Shown piece after piece: positions 19,401-26,858 of a DNA stretch of 64,000 bases. The notes below the pieces were generated by a model that was not told the origin of the DNA, did no database searches, and saw only the letters and a program-made list of their open reading frames with translations. The DNA comes from Halomarinibacterium sp041392205 (GTDB taxonomy: Bacteria; Bacteroidota; Bacteroidia; Flavobacteriales; Flavobacteriaceae), in NCBI GenBank assembly GCA_041392205.1, contig JAWKMO010000009.1:1-64000 (forward strand), read 5' to 3'. The stretch's first letter is position 1. Each line of letters starts with the position of its first letter. Position numbers and translations under genes: made by a program.

Positions 19401-20403
19401 TTACTAATCCAATTGGGTCACAAGGATCGTTTGGATCACTTGTACCTGTTGGGGTAGCCGGAGTTCCAGGATCGTCCACTCCCGTTGTTTCTTCGCAGTC
19501 TGTTAGTCCATCTCCATCGGTGTCTGTGGTATTACTTCCTATTGGCGCACAATCACTACACTCGGCTGGAGCGGTTCCTGCGTTGGGCTCATTAAATGTA
19601 CAGGGTAAATCGTCTGAAAAAGTGGCCGTTAAGTCAATAAGAGTTCCATCGGCAGCCATGGTCACTCCTATAAAGGTGTGAGGAGAGGTTAATCCTATTA
19701 CCGAAACTGAAGCCGTACCATCACCCGTAAGATCTAAAGTCCCTGTGGCAGGTGTATTTACAAATGTTATGGTAACATCAGCAGTAAAGAAATCATCTGC
19801 TAAATTTCCTGAGGTTCCATTGTCATTACAAGCAGAAATATTGGATGTAGAAATTCCTGAAATAGAACACAAGGGAACACTACAAGAAGCAGGTGCAGTA
19901 CCTGCATTGGGTTCATTTAAGGTACAAGCACCATCAGCAGAAAAAGTTGCTGTTAGGTCAATGGCCCCGCCATCGGCTGGTAACACGACTCCTACAAAGG
20001 TATGAGAAGTAGAAGAGCCTAAGCTTCCCACGGCCACACTTGCCGTGCCATCACCCGTTAAATTGAGAGTTCCTGAAGCTGGGGCCCCAATAAAGTTAAC
20101 GGTGACATCTGCCGTAAAAAAGTCATCCGCAGGCGTACCTGGGGTTCCATTATCATTACATATTGAAAGATTACTGGTGGTAATGGAAGAAATATTACAA
20201 GCAAAAGAATAACAAACATCTTCAATAATAATTCCGAAAGGGTTATCCCCTGCTCCACTTGGGATGTAATCGAAAGATAAATACACTTCGGTAAAAGGAT
20301 TGGTACTAGATAAACTTAACTCTCCTCCTGAATCAGCCCCGTTGGCGCTATTCCCGGGAATGGCAAAAATACGATTTCCCGCAGCGTCATATAAGGTGGG
20401 CAT
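16465..20403 (-). CDS. Central fragment of giant protein: Ig-like segments and about 30 TSP3-like repeats
   Basis: A 1312-codon open stretch. Two related segments of about 105 residues come first, each with NDNGT...ADDFFTADVT and LDLTGDGTASV signatures and ending NEPNAGTAP. Two TDTDGDGLTDCEETTG segments follow, then repeats of the DCDGDGVTNGDEV.DGTDP..PCD type with Asp-rich calcium-loop spacing and paired Cys. The frame is actually open back to about 20,566, where it should join the N-terminal fragment. The ATG at 20403 is internal. Confidence 0.8.
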   Translation of the reverse strand: MPTLYDAAGNRIFAIPGNSANGADSGGELSLSSTNPFTEVYLSFDYIPSGAGDNPFGIIIEDVCYSFACNISSITTSNLSICNDNGTPGTPADDFFTADVTVNFIGAPASGTLNLTGDGTASVAVGSLGSSTSHTFVGVVLPADGGAIDLTATFSADGACTLNEPNAGTAPASCSVPLCSISGISTSNISACNDNGTSGNLADDFFTADVTITFVNTPATGTLDLTGDGTASVSVIGLTSPHTFIGVTMAADGTLIDLTATFSDDLPCTFNEPNAGTAPAECSDCAPIGSNTTDTDGDGLTDCEETTGVDDPGTPATPTGTSDPNDPCDPIGLVTTDTDGDGLTDCEETTGNDDPSTPGNPGGNTSDPNDPCDDDGTIGDEDTGNPIWQAADCDGDGVTNGDEFTDGTDPYDACDFILANQSVPPSTAWNNSDCDGDGSTNGDELVAGTDPTDPCSYNPLVVTLPPSAAWQLSDCDGDGVVNGQEVLDGTNPLDPCEYTDGNQTVATSPAWDALDCDGDGVTNGQEIIDGTDPLDECDLMVASQTVPTSGGWDTADCDGDGVTNGQEVIDGTNPTDSCDFLTASQTVTPSSIWDALDCDGDGVTNGDEANDGTDPQDPCDFVTASQTGTPSGAWDALDCDGDGVTNGDEAADGTDPQDPCDFVYANQTLPPSPVWDALDCDGDGVTNGDEVADGTDPTNACDFNIASQTLPTSGGWDTADCDGDGVTNGDEVTDGTNPQDPCDFLTASQTATPSSTWESLDCDGDGVTNGDEANDGTDPQDPCDFVTASQTVTPSAVWDALDCDGDGVTNGDEVVDGTDPNDPCDLVATSQTLPPSPAWDAADCDGDGVTNGQEIIDGTNPTDPCDFVTTSQTVTPGAAWNAADCDGDGVTNGDEIASGTDPNDFCDYNDILVTLPPSTAWQLADCDGDGVTNGQEVADGTNPLDPCDYINGNQTVAVTPAWEALDCDGDGVINGDEVNDGTNPQDPCSYIDGNQTVATTQTWLDADCDGDGVTNGDEVADGTDPLDQCDLVWTSQTVPPSQAWLDGDCDGDGVTNGDEVTDGTDPVDPCDFQQTSQTVPTTPAWEALDCDGDGVTNGQEIIDGTDPLDECSLNVASQTLPPSTAWNDGDCDGDGVTNGQEVIDGTDPVDPCDFVLASQTLPPSQVWNDTDCDGDGVTNGDEVADGTDPLDQCDLVWTSQTVPPSQAWLDGDCDGDGVTNGDEVTDGTDPVDPCDFQQTSQTVPTTPAWEALDCDGDGVTNGQEIIDGTDPLDECSLNVASQTLPPSTAWNDGDCDGDGATNGQEVLDGNDP

Positions 20404-20534
20404 AATACCTCCATTATCGGTATATCCAACTACGGTGGTTCCTGCCGAGTTAGTCCCTATATTTCGTACTTCCTCTTCTCCATCATCCTGAACCTTTATA
20501 GCGTAATCATTATTGATATACCCTAAATTAATGT

Positions 20535-21671
20535 TTACTTGGGTAACCGGGTTGAAAATTGTAATACATAATCGCTATCTGTTGTAGCCGTAGGGGTTCC
20601 CATACGGTATCCAATACCGGCATCGGTATAACCGCGACCTGGGGTGTTACTAATAATGGATAGATCTGGATTTACCACATAGGTATCTGCCACAAAACCG
20701 GTTGCCGGGGCTAAGGTTCCTGCTGGGATGGTAGTGCCTCCACAAACCGCAGCGGTTGCAGCTGCTGAGATTTGGTTTACAAATACCGCAGAGTCTAAGG
20801 AAGCATCACCCGTATCGGCAATGGCCATTTTAAAACGGTAGGTGTTTCCGGGAACCAAACCATTTAAGGTTCCTACAAAACGGTTGGTTACCCCATTGTA
20901 TTCGGTAAACATGACAAAAGGACCTGGGTTGGTATTACAAGGAGGTGAAGAAGTGCTGTGCCCATTATTGATATATTGCGCACTATTGGTTAAATCTTCT
21001 GGAGTAGCATCATCAGCACAACCCAAAAAACCTGCATTGACCGTATTCACTGCTACAGGGAGTGATGTCCCGGGAACAATGGCGATATTTTGGGTACCTG
21101 GCAATCCTCCTCCGGAAACAAAAAAGCCGAAGATATCGTTGAATTGGCTACCTACATAATCGGGATACTCTTCGGAACCAAATTGATATGCCACCTGTAA
21201 TACTGTGTTACCGGGATCTAGAGTAACATCAAACGAAAAGACGACCACATCTCTCGTTGCAGATGGATCAATTGCCGTGATATCGGGATCACTATATGTT
21301 GGCGCACCTGGCGCATCTATAGTTGCTGCAACCCCACTGTTGCTAGGAAAGGGAGCCGAACCATTGGCGCCAAAAGCTTGAGCCACACTTCCTGTAGAAA
21401 GGACTACTCCAGTATCCACACTTAAATTTGCTCCACTAATTCCCGAAGAAAATACCCCTACTTGTGAGGGTCGATCTCCATTTTCAAGTGTGGCATTGGA
21501 GAGGGTAACTCCAGGCCCTTGCAACTGTGTAAGCAACGCGGCATCTGAGGAACCCGCTGTAAAAGTTGCTTGTCCAAAACCGCTATAAAAGCAAAATAAA
21601 AAAATTAAAACTCCAAAAAAAATTGTAGTAAAATTGAGTCTATTACTGTGGAATCTAGTAAAAACTTTCAT
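20535..21671 (-). CDS. N-terminal fragment of giant protein: signal peptide and choice-of-anchor L domain
   Basis: A 378-codon open stretch from ATG 21671. Its long signal peptide has hydrophobic residues about 17-31 and ends SGFGQ. The choice-of-anchor L domain (about 40-310) shows VVVFSFDVTLDPGNTVLQ, YQFGSEEYPDYVG and the cysteine pair found in such domains. It ends in ...DSDYVLQFSTRLPK, but the next frame reads ITIFNPVTQVNINLGYINNDY. Restoring one A in the TGTATTAC stretch at about 20,560 would join them. Confidence 0.85.
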   Translation of the reverse strand: MKVFTRFHSNRLNFTTIFFGVLIFLFCFYSGFGQATFTAGSSDAALLTQLQGPGVTLSNATLENGDRPSQVGVFSSGISGANLSVDTGVVLSTGSVAQAFGANGSAPFPSNSGVAATIDAPGAPTYSDPDITAIDPSATRDVVVFSFDVTLDPGNTVLQVAYQFGSEEYPDYVGSQFNDIFGFFVSGGGLPGTQNIAIVPGTSLPVAVNTVNAGFLGCADDATPEDLTNSAQYINNGHSTSSPPCNTNPGPFVMFTEYNGVTNRFVGTLNGLVPGNTYRFKMAIADTGDASLDSAVFVNQISAAATAAVCGGTTIPAGTLAPATGFVADTYVVNPDLSIISNTPGRGYTDAGIGYRMGTPTATTDSDYVLQFSTRLPK

Positions 21672-21764
21672 AAGCGTTACTCTATAGGTTAATATTGTAT
21701 ATAAATGTTAGGCATTTATTTAAATAGATATATTTGATAGTAAAGGTTATAAGTAAACCCTTCA

Positions 21765-21772
21765 CAAATATA
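21765..21772 (-). promoter_or_regulatory. Predicted -7 element of the giant T9SS operon
   Basis: TATATTTG on the minus strand matches TAnnTTTG. It implies a leader of roughly 85-90 nt before ATG 21671. No convincing -33 TTTG was seen. Confidence 0.45.
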
Positions 21773-22150
21773 AATTTTTTGTTAACATTTTTAACTTTCT
21801 TAGATTATCAGAATATTAAAAAATAATTTTATTCGTTAAAGTGTTACTTAATATCGACTAAATGTATTATTTCTAATATTTTTAACATTTTATTTATCGA
21901 CTAAGGGTAATAAAATAGGATGAAAATACGTGTTTATACGTATATCATTTTTGTAAAAAAAGTAGGATTTCAAGAATAAATTACTCTTTTTTTTTAAAAA
22001 AAACAGGATTTCCAAAAAAATAAAGGAAGATAAAAAATACATTATCCATTTTTTAAAAATAGTAAATATTCGATAAAATGTACGAAAAATCCGACAAAAG
22101 TACAAAAAACAAAAAATTTATTCACTATTTTATTTTATAGAATAGTACGC

Positions 22151-22158
22151 TACTTTTG
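22151..22158 (+). promoter_or_regulatory. Predicted -7 element of the lipoprotein/membrane-protein pair
   Basis: TACTTTTG, 32 bp before ATG 22190, is an exact TAnnTTTG match. Confidence 0.45.
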
Positions 22159-22189
22159 ATTAGAACATTTAATTAAAAAACCTAATACC

Positions 22190-22318
22190 ATGAAAAAACT
22201 TATGCTTATTTTAGCTATCGCTATTTTTGTAATTGCGAGTAGTTGTACCCCAGAATCTTTAGCTAGTGACCAACAACAAATCGATAAAGACAAATACGAA
22301 ATCCCACCCAACGGATAA
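22190..22318 (+). CDS. Very small lipoprotein
   Basis: A 42-residue protein: MKKLMLILAIAIFVIASSC, with the lipobox Cys at residue 19, then a 23-residue polar tail (PESLASDQQQ...IPPNG). The signal peptide and promoter-like element make it believable despite its size. It overlaps the next gene's start by 53 bp in another frame. Function unknown. Confidence 0.7.
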   Translation: MKKLMLILAIAIFVIASSCTPESLASDQQQIDKDKYEIPPNG

Positions 22319-22790
22319 TAGAAAATCACAACTTATTATTGGGGTACTACTCTCTTTATTGTTAGTAACTACCCCTTTTTTGTTTTACCTTTATAAATAC
22401 GCCCCACCTAATTCTACAGAATGGAAAACCCTCTTTGGAACAATTCATTCTGGGGGATTTGCTAATATGCAAGCGTTTATGCACGCCCTTTTTACAAAGA
22501 TCACCTTTGTCCTTTTAACCGGAATTTGGTTTCTTACCTCGCAAAATTGGTGGAAATACGCCATTCTAGTTCCCTTTACTATGTTTCTTTTTCAGCTTTC
22601 GGGTGTCGTAAATGCCCAAATGGAATATATAGACGAATTCGATTTTTGGTATTCTTTACCCGTAGTGTTACCCATTTTATTCTTTCTCATTTATATTTCG
22701 TATATCATTAGTAAAAAGAAAACGGGAGTAGATGAGTTAAAGCAAGATGTGGACCGAGAAATTAAGAAAATCCTAAGTGACGATTTATAG
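22266..22790 (+). CDS. Integral membrane protein of unknown function
   Basis: 174 codons from GTG 22266. There are hydrophobic helices at about 24-43, 72-88 (FTKITFVLLTGIWFLT), 94-111 and 128-149, and a charged C-terminal tail (about 150-174). No family is recognised. There is no ATG before the first helix, so the GTG inside the preceding lipoprotein gene is the best start and implies translational coupling. A later start would remove the first helix. Confidence 0.65.
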   Translation: MTNNKSIKTNTKSHPTDNRKSQLIIGVLLSLLLVTTPFLFYLYKYAPPNSTEWKTLFGTIHSGGFANMQAFMHALFTKITFVLLTGIWFLTSQNWWKYAILVPFTMFLFQLSGVVNAQMEYIDEFDFWYSLPVVLPILFFLIYISYIISKKKTGVDELKQDVDREIKKILSDDL

Positions 22791-22831
22791 TTTTTTTTTG
22801 TAAAAAAACTTTTCTTTTACGTTAATTGTTT

Positions 22832-22839
22832 TAAATTTG
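22832..22839 (+). promoter_or_regulatory. Predicted -7 element of the tRNA-Gly gene
   Basis: TAAATTTG, ending 25 bp before the mature tRNA 5' end, matches TAnnTTTG. Confidence 0.45.
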
Positions 22840-22863
22840 CTCCCGCTCTTTAAAATAACTCTT

Positions 22864-22936
22864 GCGAAAATAGCTCAGTTGGTAGAGCGCAACCTTGCCA
22901 AGGTTGAGGTCGCGGGTTCGAATCCCGTTTTTCGCT
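22864..22936 (+). tRNA. tRNA-Gly (anticodon GCC)
   Basis: A 73-nt cloverleaf. Acceptor GCGAAAA pairs with TTTTCGC, discriminator T. The D arm contains AGCTCAGTTGGTAGAGC, anticodon loop TTGCCAA is closed by CAACC/GGTTG, and the T arm is CGGGTTCGAATCCCG. CCA is not encoded. Confidence 0.96.
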
Positions 22937-23097
22937 CTGTGATGGTTGTAAGGAATAAAATGCTCACGAAAGTGTGCGTTTTGAAATCCCTTGCTTCACT
23001 TTATTTCAACTTAACTCAACTTGCAGTGGGTTAGTTGATTCTAAATTACCAATACGGTTTCCTTTGACCGCATCTTGTTTAATGACATGATCGAAAT

Positions 23098-23183
23098 GCA
23101 GAAGTGGTGGAATTGGTAGACACGCTGGACTTAAAATCCAGTGGGCAGTAATGCTCGTGCGGGTTCAAGTCCCGCCTTCTGTA
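23098..23183 (+). tRNA. tRNA-Leu (anticodon TAA)
   Basis: An 86-nt class II tRNA. Acceptor GCAGAAG pairs with CTTCTGT (first pair G-U), discriminator A. Anticodon stem CTGGA/TCCAG encloses CTTAAAA, followed by a long variable arm and T arm CGGGTTCAAGTCCCG. It is preceded by 161 bp after tRNA-Gly in which I see no gene. Confidence 0.95.
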
Positions 23184-23220
23184 CAAAACTCCTCAAATAC
23201 TATTTGGGGAGTTTTATTTT
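23184..23220. terminator. Terminator after tRNA-Leu, shared with the mutS 3' end
   Basis: An inverted repeat, roughly AAAACTCC-T-CAAA against TTTG-G-GGAGTTTT, followed by ATTTTTTT on the plus strand. It overlaps the mutS stop codon, and the A-rich left arm lets it act on both strands. Confidence 0.75.
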
Positions 23221-25829
23221 TTTAGCTTCACAGAAGCATTTCGCTGTAACGTACGCTTTATTTCATTCAGTTTCATAAGGGCTTCCACCGGGGTGAGCGT
23301 GTCGATATCGGTTTCCAGAATTTGATCTCTAATTTCTTCTAATAAAGGATCATCCAATTTAAAAAAACTAAGTTGAAGTTCATCCCTAGAGAGTTTAGAA
23401 ATTTCATCAGATAATGCTGAAGAAGAATGTGATTTTTCTAAACGGACTAATATTTTATTCGCTTTTTGAATCACTGTGGGAGGCATTCCAGCCATTTTGG
23501 CTACGTGAATTCCGAAACTATGGTGCGATCCTCCCGGAATTAGCTTCCGTAGAAATAAAACCGTGTCCTTTAGTTCTTTTACCGAAACATTGTAGTTTTT
23601 AATTCTATTAAAAGTTTCGGTCATTTCATTCAATTCATGATAATGGGTAGCAAACAGTGTTTTAGCCCTTGAAGGATGCTCATGAAGATATTCACTAATT
23701 GCCCACGCAATGGAAATTCCGTCGTAAGTACTGGTCCCCCGACCAATTTCATCCAATAAAACCAGGCTTCTTTCCGAAATATTATTTAAAATACTGGCTG
23801 TTTCATTCATTTCTACCATAAAAGTAGATTCGCCCATAGAGATGTTATCACTAGCACCTACCCTAGTAAAAATTTTATCCACACAACCCATGCGAACTGC
23901 TTTTGCGGGCACAAAACTTCCCATTTGCGCTAACAGGACAATTAAGGCTGTTTGACGAAGAATAGCACTTTTACCACTCATGTTGGGGCCTGTAATCATG
24001 ATGATTTGCTGATTTTCTCGATCTAAAAAAACATCGTTTGCAATGTATGGCGTGTCTGGCGGTAATTGCTTTTCAATAACTGGATGACGTCCTTCTTTTA
24101 TATCTAAATCGAAGGATTCATCCAATAGTGGCCTTGTATAATTTGCCAACTTAGCTTGTTGAGCAAAAGACGAAAGACAATCGAGTTGCGCAACCGCTTT
24201 TGCCGTTTGTTGCACCGCATCAATAAACGGCAACATCCATTGAACCAGTTTTGTGTAAATATCTTGTTCTAAGGTCATGATACGTTCTTCGGCGCCTAAA
24301 ATTTTATTTTCGTAGGCTTTCAATTCTTCTGTAATGTACCTTTCGGCACTTACCAGGGTTTGCTTTCGTATCCATTCTGGAGGAACTTTGTCCTTATGTG
24401 TATTACGCACTTCAATATAATACCCAAACACATTGTTGGAATCTATTTTTAACGAAGTAATCCCTGTGCGTTCTTGTTCTCTTTGAAGAATTTTATTTAG
24501 AAAATCCTTTCCGCCTTTGGCAATAGCTCGAAGTTCATCCAAATCGTTATTAACTCCAGCTGCAATGGCGTTCCCTTTTAAAATAGTAACGGGGGCTTCT
24601 TCCTTTAGAGTTGCTTTTATTTTATTCCGAAGCGTTTCACAATCCTGTAATTGTGCTCCTAACACTTGAAGGGATTCATTTTTAGATTCCTTTGCTAAGG
24701 CTTTTAATGGGACAACGGCTTCCAATGAATTTTTAAGTTGAATTACTTCTCGTGGATGGATTTTTCCAGTGGCAGTCTTGGAAATAAGTCGCTCCAAATC
24801 ACCAATTTTTTTTATGCTTTGCTGAACTTTTTCTAGAAGGGGTAGATGATCTAATAAATAACTTACCACTTCATGGCGTTGTAGAATAGCCTCTTTATTT
24901 TTAAGTGGTAATGCCAGCCAACGTTTCATTAATCGCCCACCCATAGGCGAAATGGTTTTATCAATAACATCTAAAAGTGTGACCGCATTTGCAGAATTTC
25001 CATAATACAATTCTAAATTTCGAATGGTAAACCGATCCATCCAAACATATTCATCTTCGGCAATTCTTGAAATGCGGGTAATGTGTTTTAATTGGTTGTG
25101 TTGTGTTTCAGATAGGTAGTGAAGTACTGCTCCAGCTGCAATAATCCCAGCCTCAAGATGATCGACCCCAAACCCTTTTAGTGAAACAACTTGAAAATGT
25201 TTGTGTACCGTTTCTTGCGAATAATCTTTTTGAAAAACCCAATCTTCGAGATGAAATACGTGAAAGTCATTTCCAAAATTTTCAGTAAAAAGCTTGCGTT
25301 TTTGTTTGCTAAAAAGTACTTCGGAAGGGTTAAAATTTTGCAGTAATTTATCGATGTATTCTACATTTCCCTGAGAGATTAAAAATTCCCCGGTGGAAAC
25401 ATCTAAAAAGGAAACACCCACCCTATCCCCTTCAAAATGGAGTGCAGCTAAAAAGTTATTAGACTTACTTTGAAGAATATCATCATTTAATGCCACCCCT
25501 GGTGTTACTAATTCTGTAACGCCTCTTTTTACGATGGTTTTGGTTTGCTTAGGATCTTCCAGTTGGTCGCAAATAGCCACTCGACAACCCGCCATCACTA
25601 ATTTGGGCAAATAGGTATTTACCGAGTGATGTGGAAATCCCGCCAACTCGGTCATATCGCCTCCATTATTTCTTGCAGTTAGAGTGATATTCAATATTTT
25701 GGCAGCGCGAACGGCATCTTCGCCAAAGGTTTCGTAAAAATCCCCTACACGAAAGAGCAATAAAGCATCGGGATATTTTGCCTTAATGGTATTGTATTGC
25801 TGCATTAAAGGGGTCACTTTTTTTGCCAT
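23214..25829 (-). CDS. mutS: DNA mismatch repair protein MutS
   Basis: An 871-residue protein that recognises mismatches and signals to MutL using ATP. Domain I has the mismatch-contact Phe-Tyr-Glu (FRVGDFYETFG, F31/E33). Lever and clamp regions follow, then the ATPase: Walker A GPNMSGKS at 614, LVLLDEIGRGTST (Walker B and signature, about 688-700) and FATHYHEL. The length is normal for MutS1. It is read toward the tRNA pair on the opposite strand. Confidence 0.97.
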   Translation of the reverse strand: MAKKVTPLMQQYNTIKAKYPDALLLFRVGDFYETFGEDAVRAAKILNITLTARNNGGDMTELAGFPHHSVNTYLPKLVMAGCRVAICDQLEDPKQTKTIVKRGVTELVTPGVALNDDILQSKSNNFLAALHFEGDRVGVSFLDVSTGEFLISQGNVEYIDKLLQNFNPSEVLFSKQKRKLFTENFGNDFHVFHLEDWVFQKDYSQETVHKHFQVVSLKGFGVDHLEAGIIAAGAVLHYLSETQHNQLKHITRISRIAEDEYVWMDRFTIRNLELYYGNSANAVTLLDVIDKTISPMGGRLMKRWLALPLKNKEAILQRHEVVSYLLDHLPLLEKVQQSIKKIGDLERLISKTATGKIHPREVIQLKNSLEAVVPLKALAKESKNESLQVLGAQLQDCETLRNKIKATLKEEAPVTILKGNAIAAGVNNDLDELRAIAKGGKDFLNKILQREQERTGITSLKIDSNNVFGYYIEVRNTHKDKVPPEWIRKQTLVSAERYITEELKAYENKILGAEERIMTLEQDIYTKLVQWMLPFIDAVQQTAKAVAQLDCLSSFAQQAKLANYTRPLLDESFDLDIKEGRHPVIEKQLPPDTPYIANDVFLDRENQQIIMITGPNMSGKSAILRQTALIVLLAQMGSFVPAKAVRMGCVDKIFTRVGASDNISMGESTFMVEMNETASILNNISERSLVLLDEIGRGTSTYDGISIAWAISEYLHEHPSRAKTLFATHYHELNEMTETFNRIKNYNVSVKELKDTVLFLRKLIPGGSHHSFGIHVAKMAGMPPTVIQKANKILVRLEKSHSSSALSDEISKLSRDELQLSFFKLDDPLLEEIRDQILETDIDTLTPVEALMKLNEIKRTLQRNASVKLKK

Positions 25830-26280
25830 AAAGAATTTAAGCGCGTTGCGAATAGCTAAAATACTTATTAATTGAATTTCATCTGTTAATATTTAACTGT
25901 TTTTTTGTTAGATGGAATGCTCTGTTGGTGATTTTTGGTTGGTTTAAAAATTTTTACTTACAAGCTATTTCCTATCCAAAAGGAAGGAATAACTTATAGA
26001 AATTTTTCGCAAAATCTAGGCTTTTTAAAAATTAATTAAAATAAAAAGATTTAAGGCGAATAAAATTTAAATATGACAAATAGGGTTCGTTAAAACTAAA
26101 ATGCGTTTAAAGCGCGTTTATAAAAGCCTTTATTTATCAATTATTTGTATTATAATAATTTTATCATAAATTATTCTTATGATTGTTTTTGATTATTAAA
26201 AATATAATTAAAATAGGATATTTTTATATGCTATTCTTTCAAAAAATATTCTTTCAAAAAAATTACCTTTACGTTTTTCT
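25830..26280. other. AT-rich intergenic region between mutS and the SpoU methyltransferase
   Basis: 451 bp carrying the divergent promoters of the two genes. It holds a direct repeat (ATTCTTTCAAAAAA-type, twice, about 26233-26261) just before the methyltransferase and a GCGTTTAAAGCGCGTTTA repeat near 26103. No open frame or RNA gene is recognised. Confidence 0.6.
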
Positions 26281-26820
26281 ATGAAGCACCGAAAATTAAA
26301 AAATAGCGAACTCGATCGAATCTCTTCTTCCGAATTTAAAAATTCAGAAAAGACTCCTCTTAGTATAATTTTAGATAATGTTAGAAGTTTAAATAATATT
26401 GGTTCGGTTTTCAGGACTGCCGATGCTTTTTTAATTGAAAAAATATACCTCTGCGGGATTACGGCCACCCCACCCCATAAAGACATCACCAAAACTGCTT
26501 TAGGAGCTACCGATAGTGTTGCTTGGGAGTATGCCAAAAGTACTTTGGAAGTAATTTCAATTTTAAAAAAGGAAGGGGTTGAAATTGTTTCCATTGAACA
26601 GGCTGAAAATACCATGTCGCTTTTTGATTTTAAACTTAATAAAAACAAAAAATATGCATTTGTGTTTGGCAACGAAGTAAAAGGAGTTTCGCAAGAGGTG
26701 GTCAATGCGAGTACTTTTGTTGTGGAAATCCCGCAATATGGAACGAAACATTCTCTTAATATTTCGGTAAGTGTAGGAGTAGTAATCTGGGATGCTTTTT
26801 GCAAGTTACAACGTAGCTAA
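26281..26820 (+). CDS. TrmH/SpoU-family RNA 2'-O-methyltransferase
   Basis: A 179-residue SPOUT-fold methyltransferase with all three family motifs. Motif 1 is NVRSLNNIGSVFRTADAF (about 37-54), motif 2 is FVFGNEVKGVS (about 122-132) and motif 3 is IPQYGTKHSLNISVSVGVVIW (about 145-165), which forms the trefoil knot and SAM site. The short N-terminus fits tRNA- rather than rRNA-modifying subgroups, but the target nucleotide cannot be assigned from sequence. Confidence 0.9.
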   Translation: MKHRKLKNSELDRISSSEFKNSEKTPLSIILDNVRSLNNIGSVFRTADAFLIEKIYLCGITATPPHKDITKTALGATDSVAWEYAKSTLEVISILKKEGVEIVSIEQAENTMSLFDFKLNKNKKYAFVFGNEVKGVSQEVVNASTFVVEIPQYGTKHSLNISVSVGVVIWDAFCKLQRS

Positions 26821-26858
26821 AAAATACACTAACAAAGGTGAGACCAATAAAACTAGGG

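Larger units (their letters stand above)
11372..21671 (-). pseudogene. Giant T9SS type B cargo protein with thrombospondin-3-like repeats, reading frame broken
   Basis: One gene of about 10.3 kb by content. It begins at ATG 21671 with a signal peptide and choice-of-anchor L domain, followed by two Ig-like segments and a long run of 41-residue acidic DCDGDGVTNGDE repeats. It ends at 11372 with a gliding-motility-type (type B) T9SS sorting domain. The frame is lost once near 20,560 and many times between about 12,870 and 16,480. Adding one A near 20,560 rejoins the first break. Breaks are confined to repetitive DNA, so assembly error is more likely than decay. If intact it would encode about 3,400 residues: a secreted, calcium-binding surface fibre. 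First gene of a three-gene operon with PorP/SprF and OmpA genes. Confidence 0.8.
21672..22189. other. AT-rich intergenic region with divergent promoters
   Basis: 518 bp separates the giant T9SS operon (minus) from the small lipoprotein (plus). It contains one TAnnTTTG match for each direction and several A/T runs of 6-10 bases. The only open frame (71 codons, minus, 21890-22105) is low-complexity Phe/Lys/Ile and is not believed. Nothing else was recognised. Confidence 0.7.

Noticed and set aside
12385..19681. Long plus-strand open frames across the repeat array (for example 12701-13036, 19205-19681)
   Set aside because: They are antisense shadows of the minus-strand repeats. They recur with the array period, have no signal or start context, and read His/Ser/Pro-rich low-complexity sequence.
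21890..22105. 71-codon minus frame in the AT-rich intergenic region
   Set aside because: Low-complexity Phe/Lys/Ile run from A/T tracts; no support for expression.
22788..22812. Terminator after the membrane protein at 22790
   Set aside because: AGTTTTTTT...AAAAAAACT can fold but is purely A/T with no G/C stem; too weak to call.
22837..23034. 65-codon frame over tRNA-Gly
   Set aside because: It translates the tRNA itself and intergenic sequence.
22937..23097. A third tRNA or attachment site between tRNA-Gly and tRNA-Leu
   Set aside because: No cloverleaf and no duplicated tRNA 3' end was found in the 161 bp.
26208..26804. 198-codon minus-strand frame opposite the SpoU methyltransferase
   Set aside because: It lies fully antisense to a gene with all SPOUT motifs; its composition and lack of motifs mark it as a shadow.
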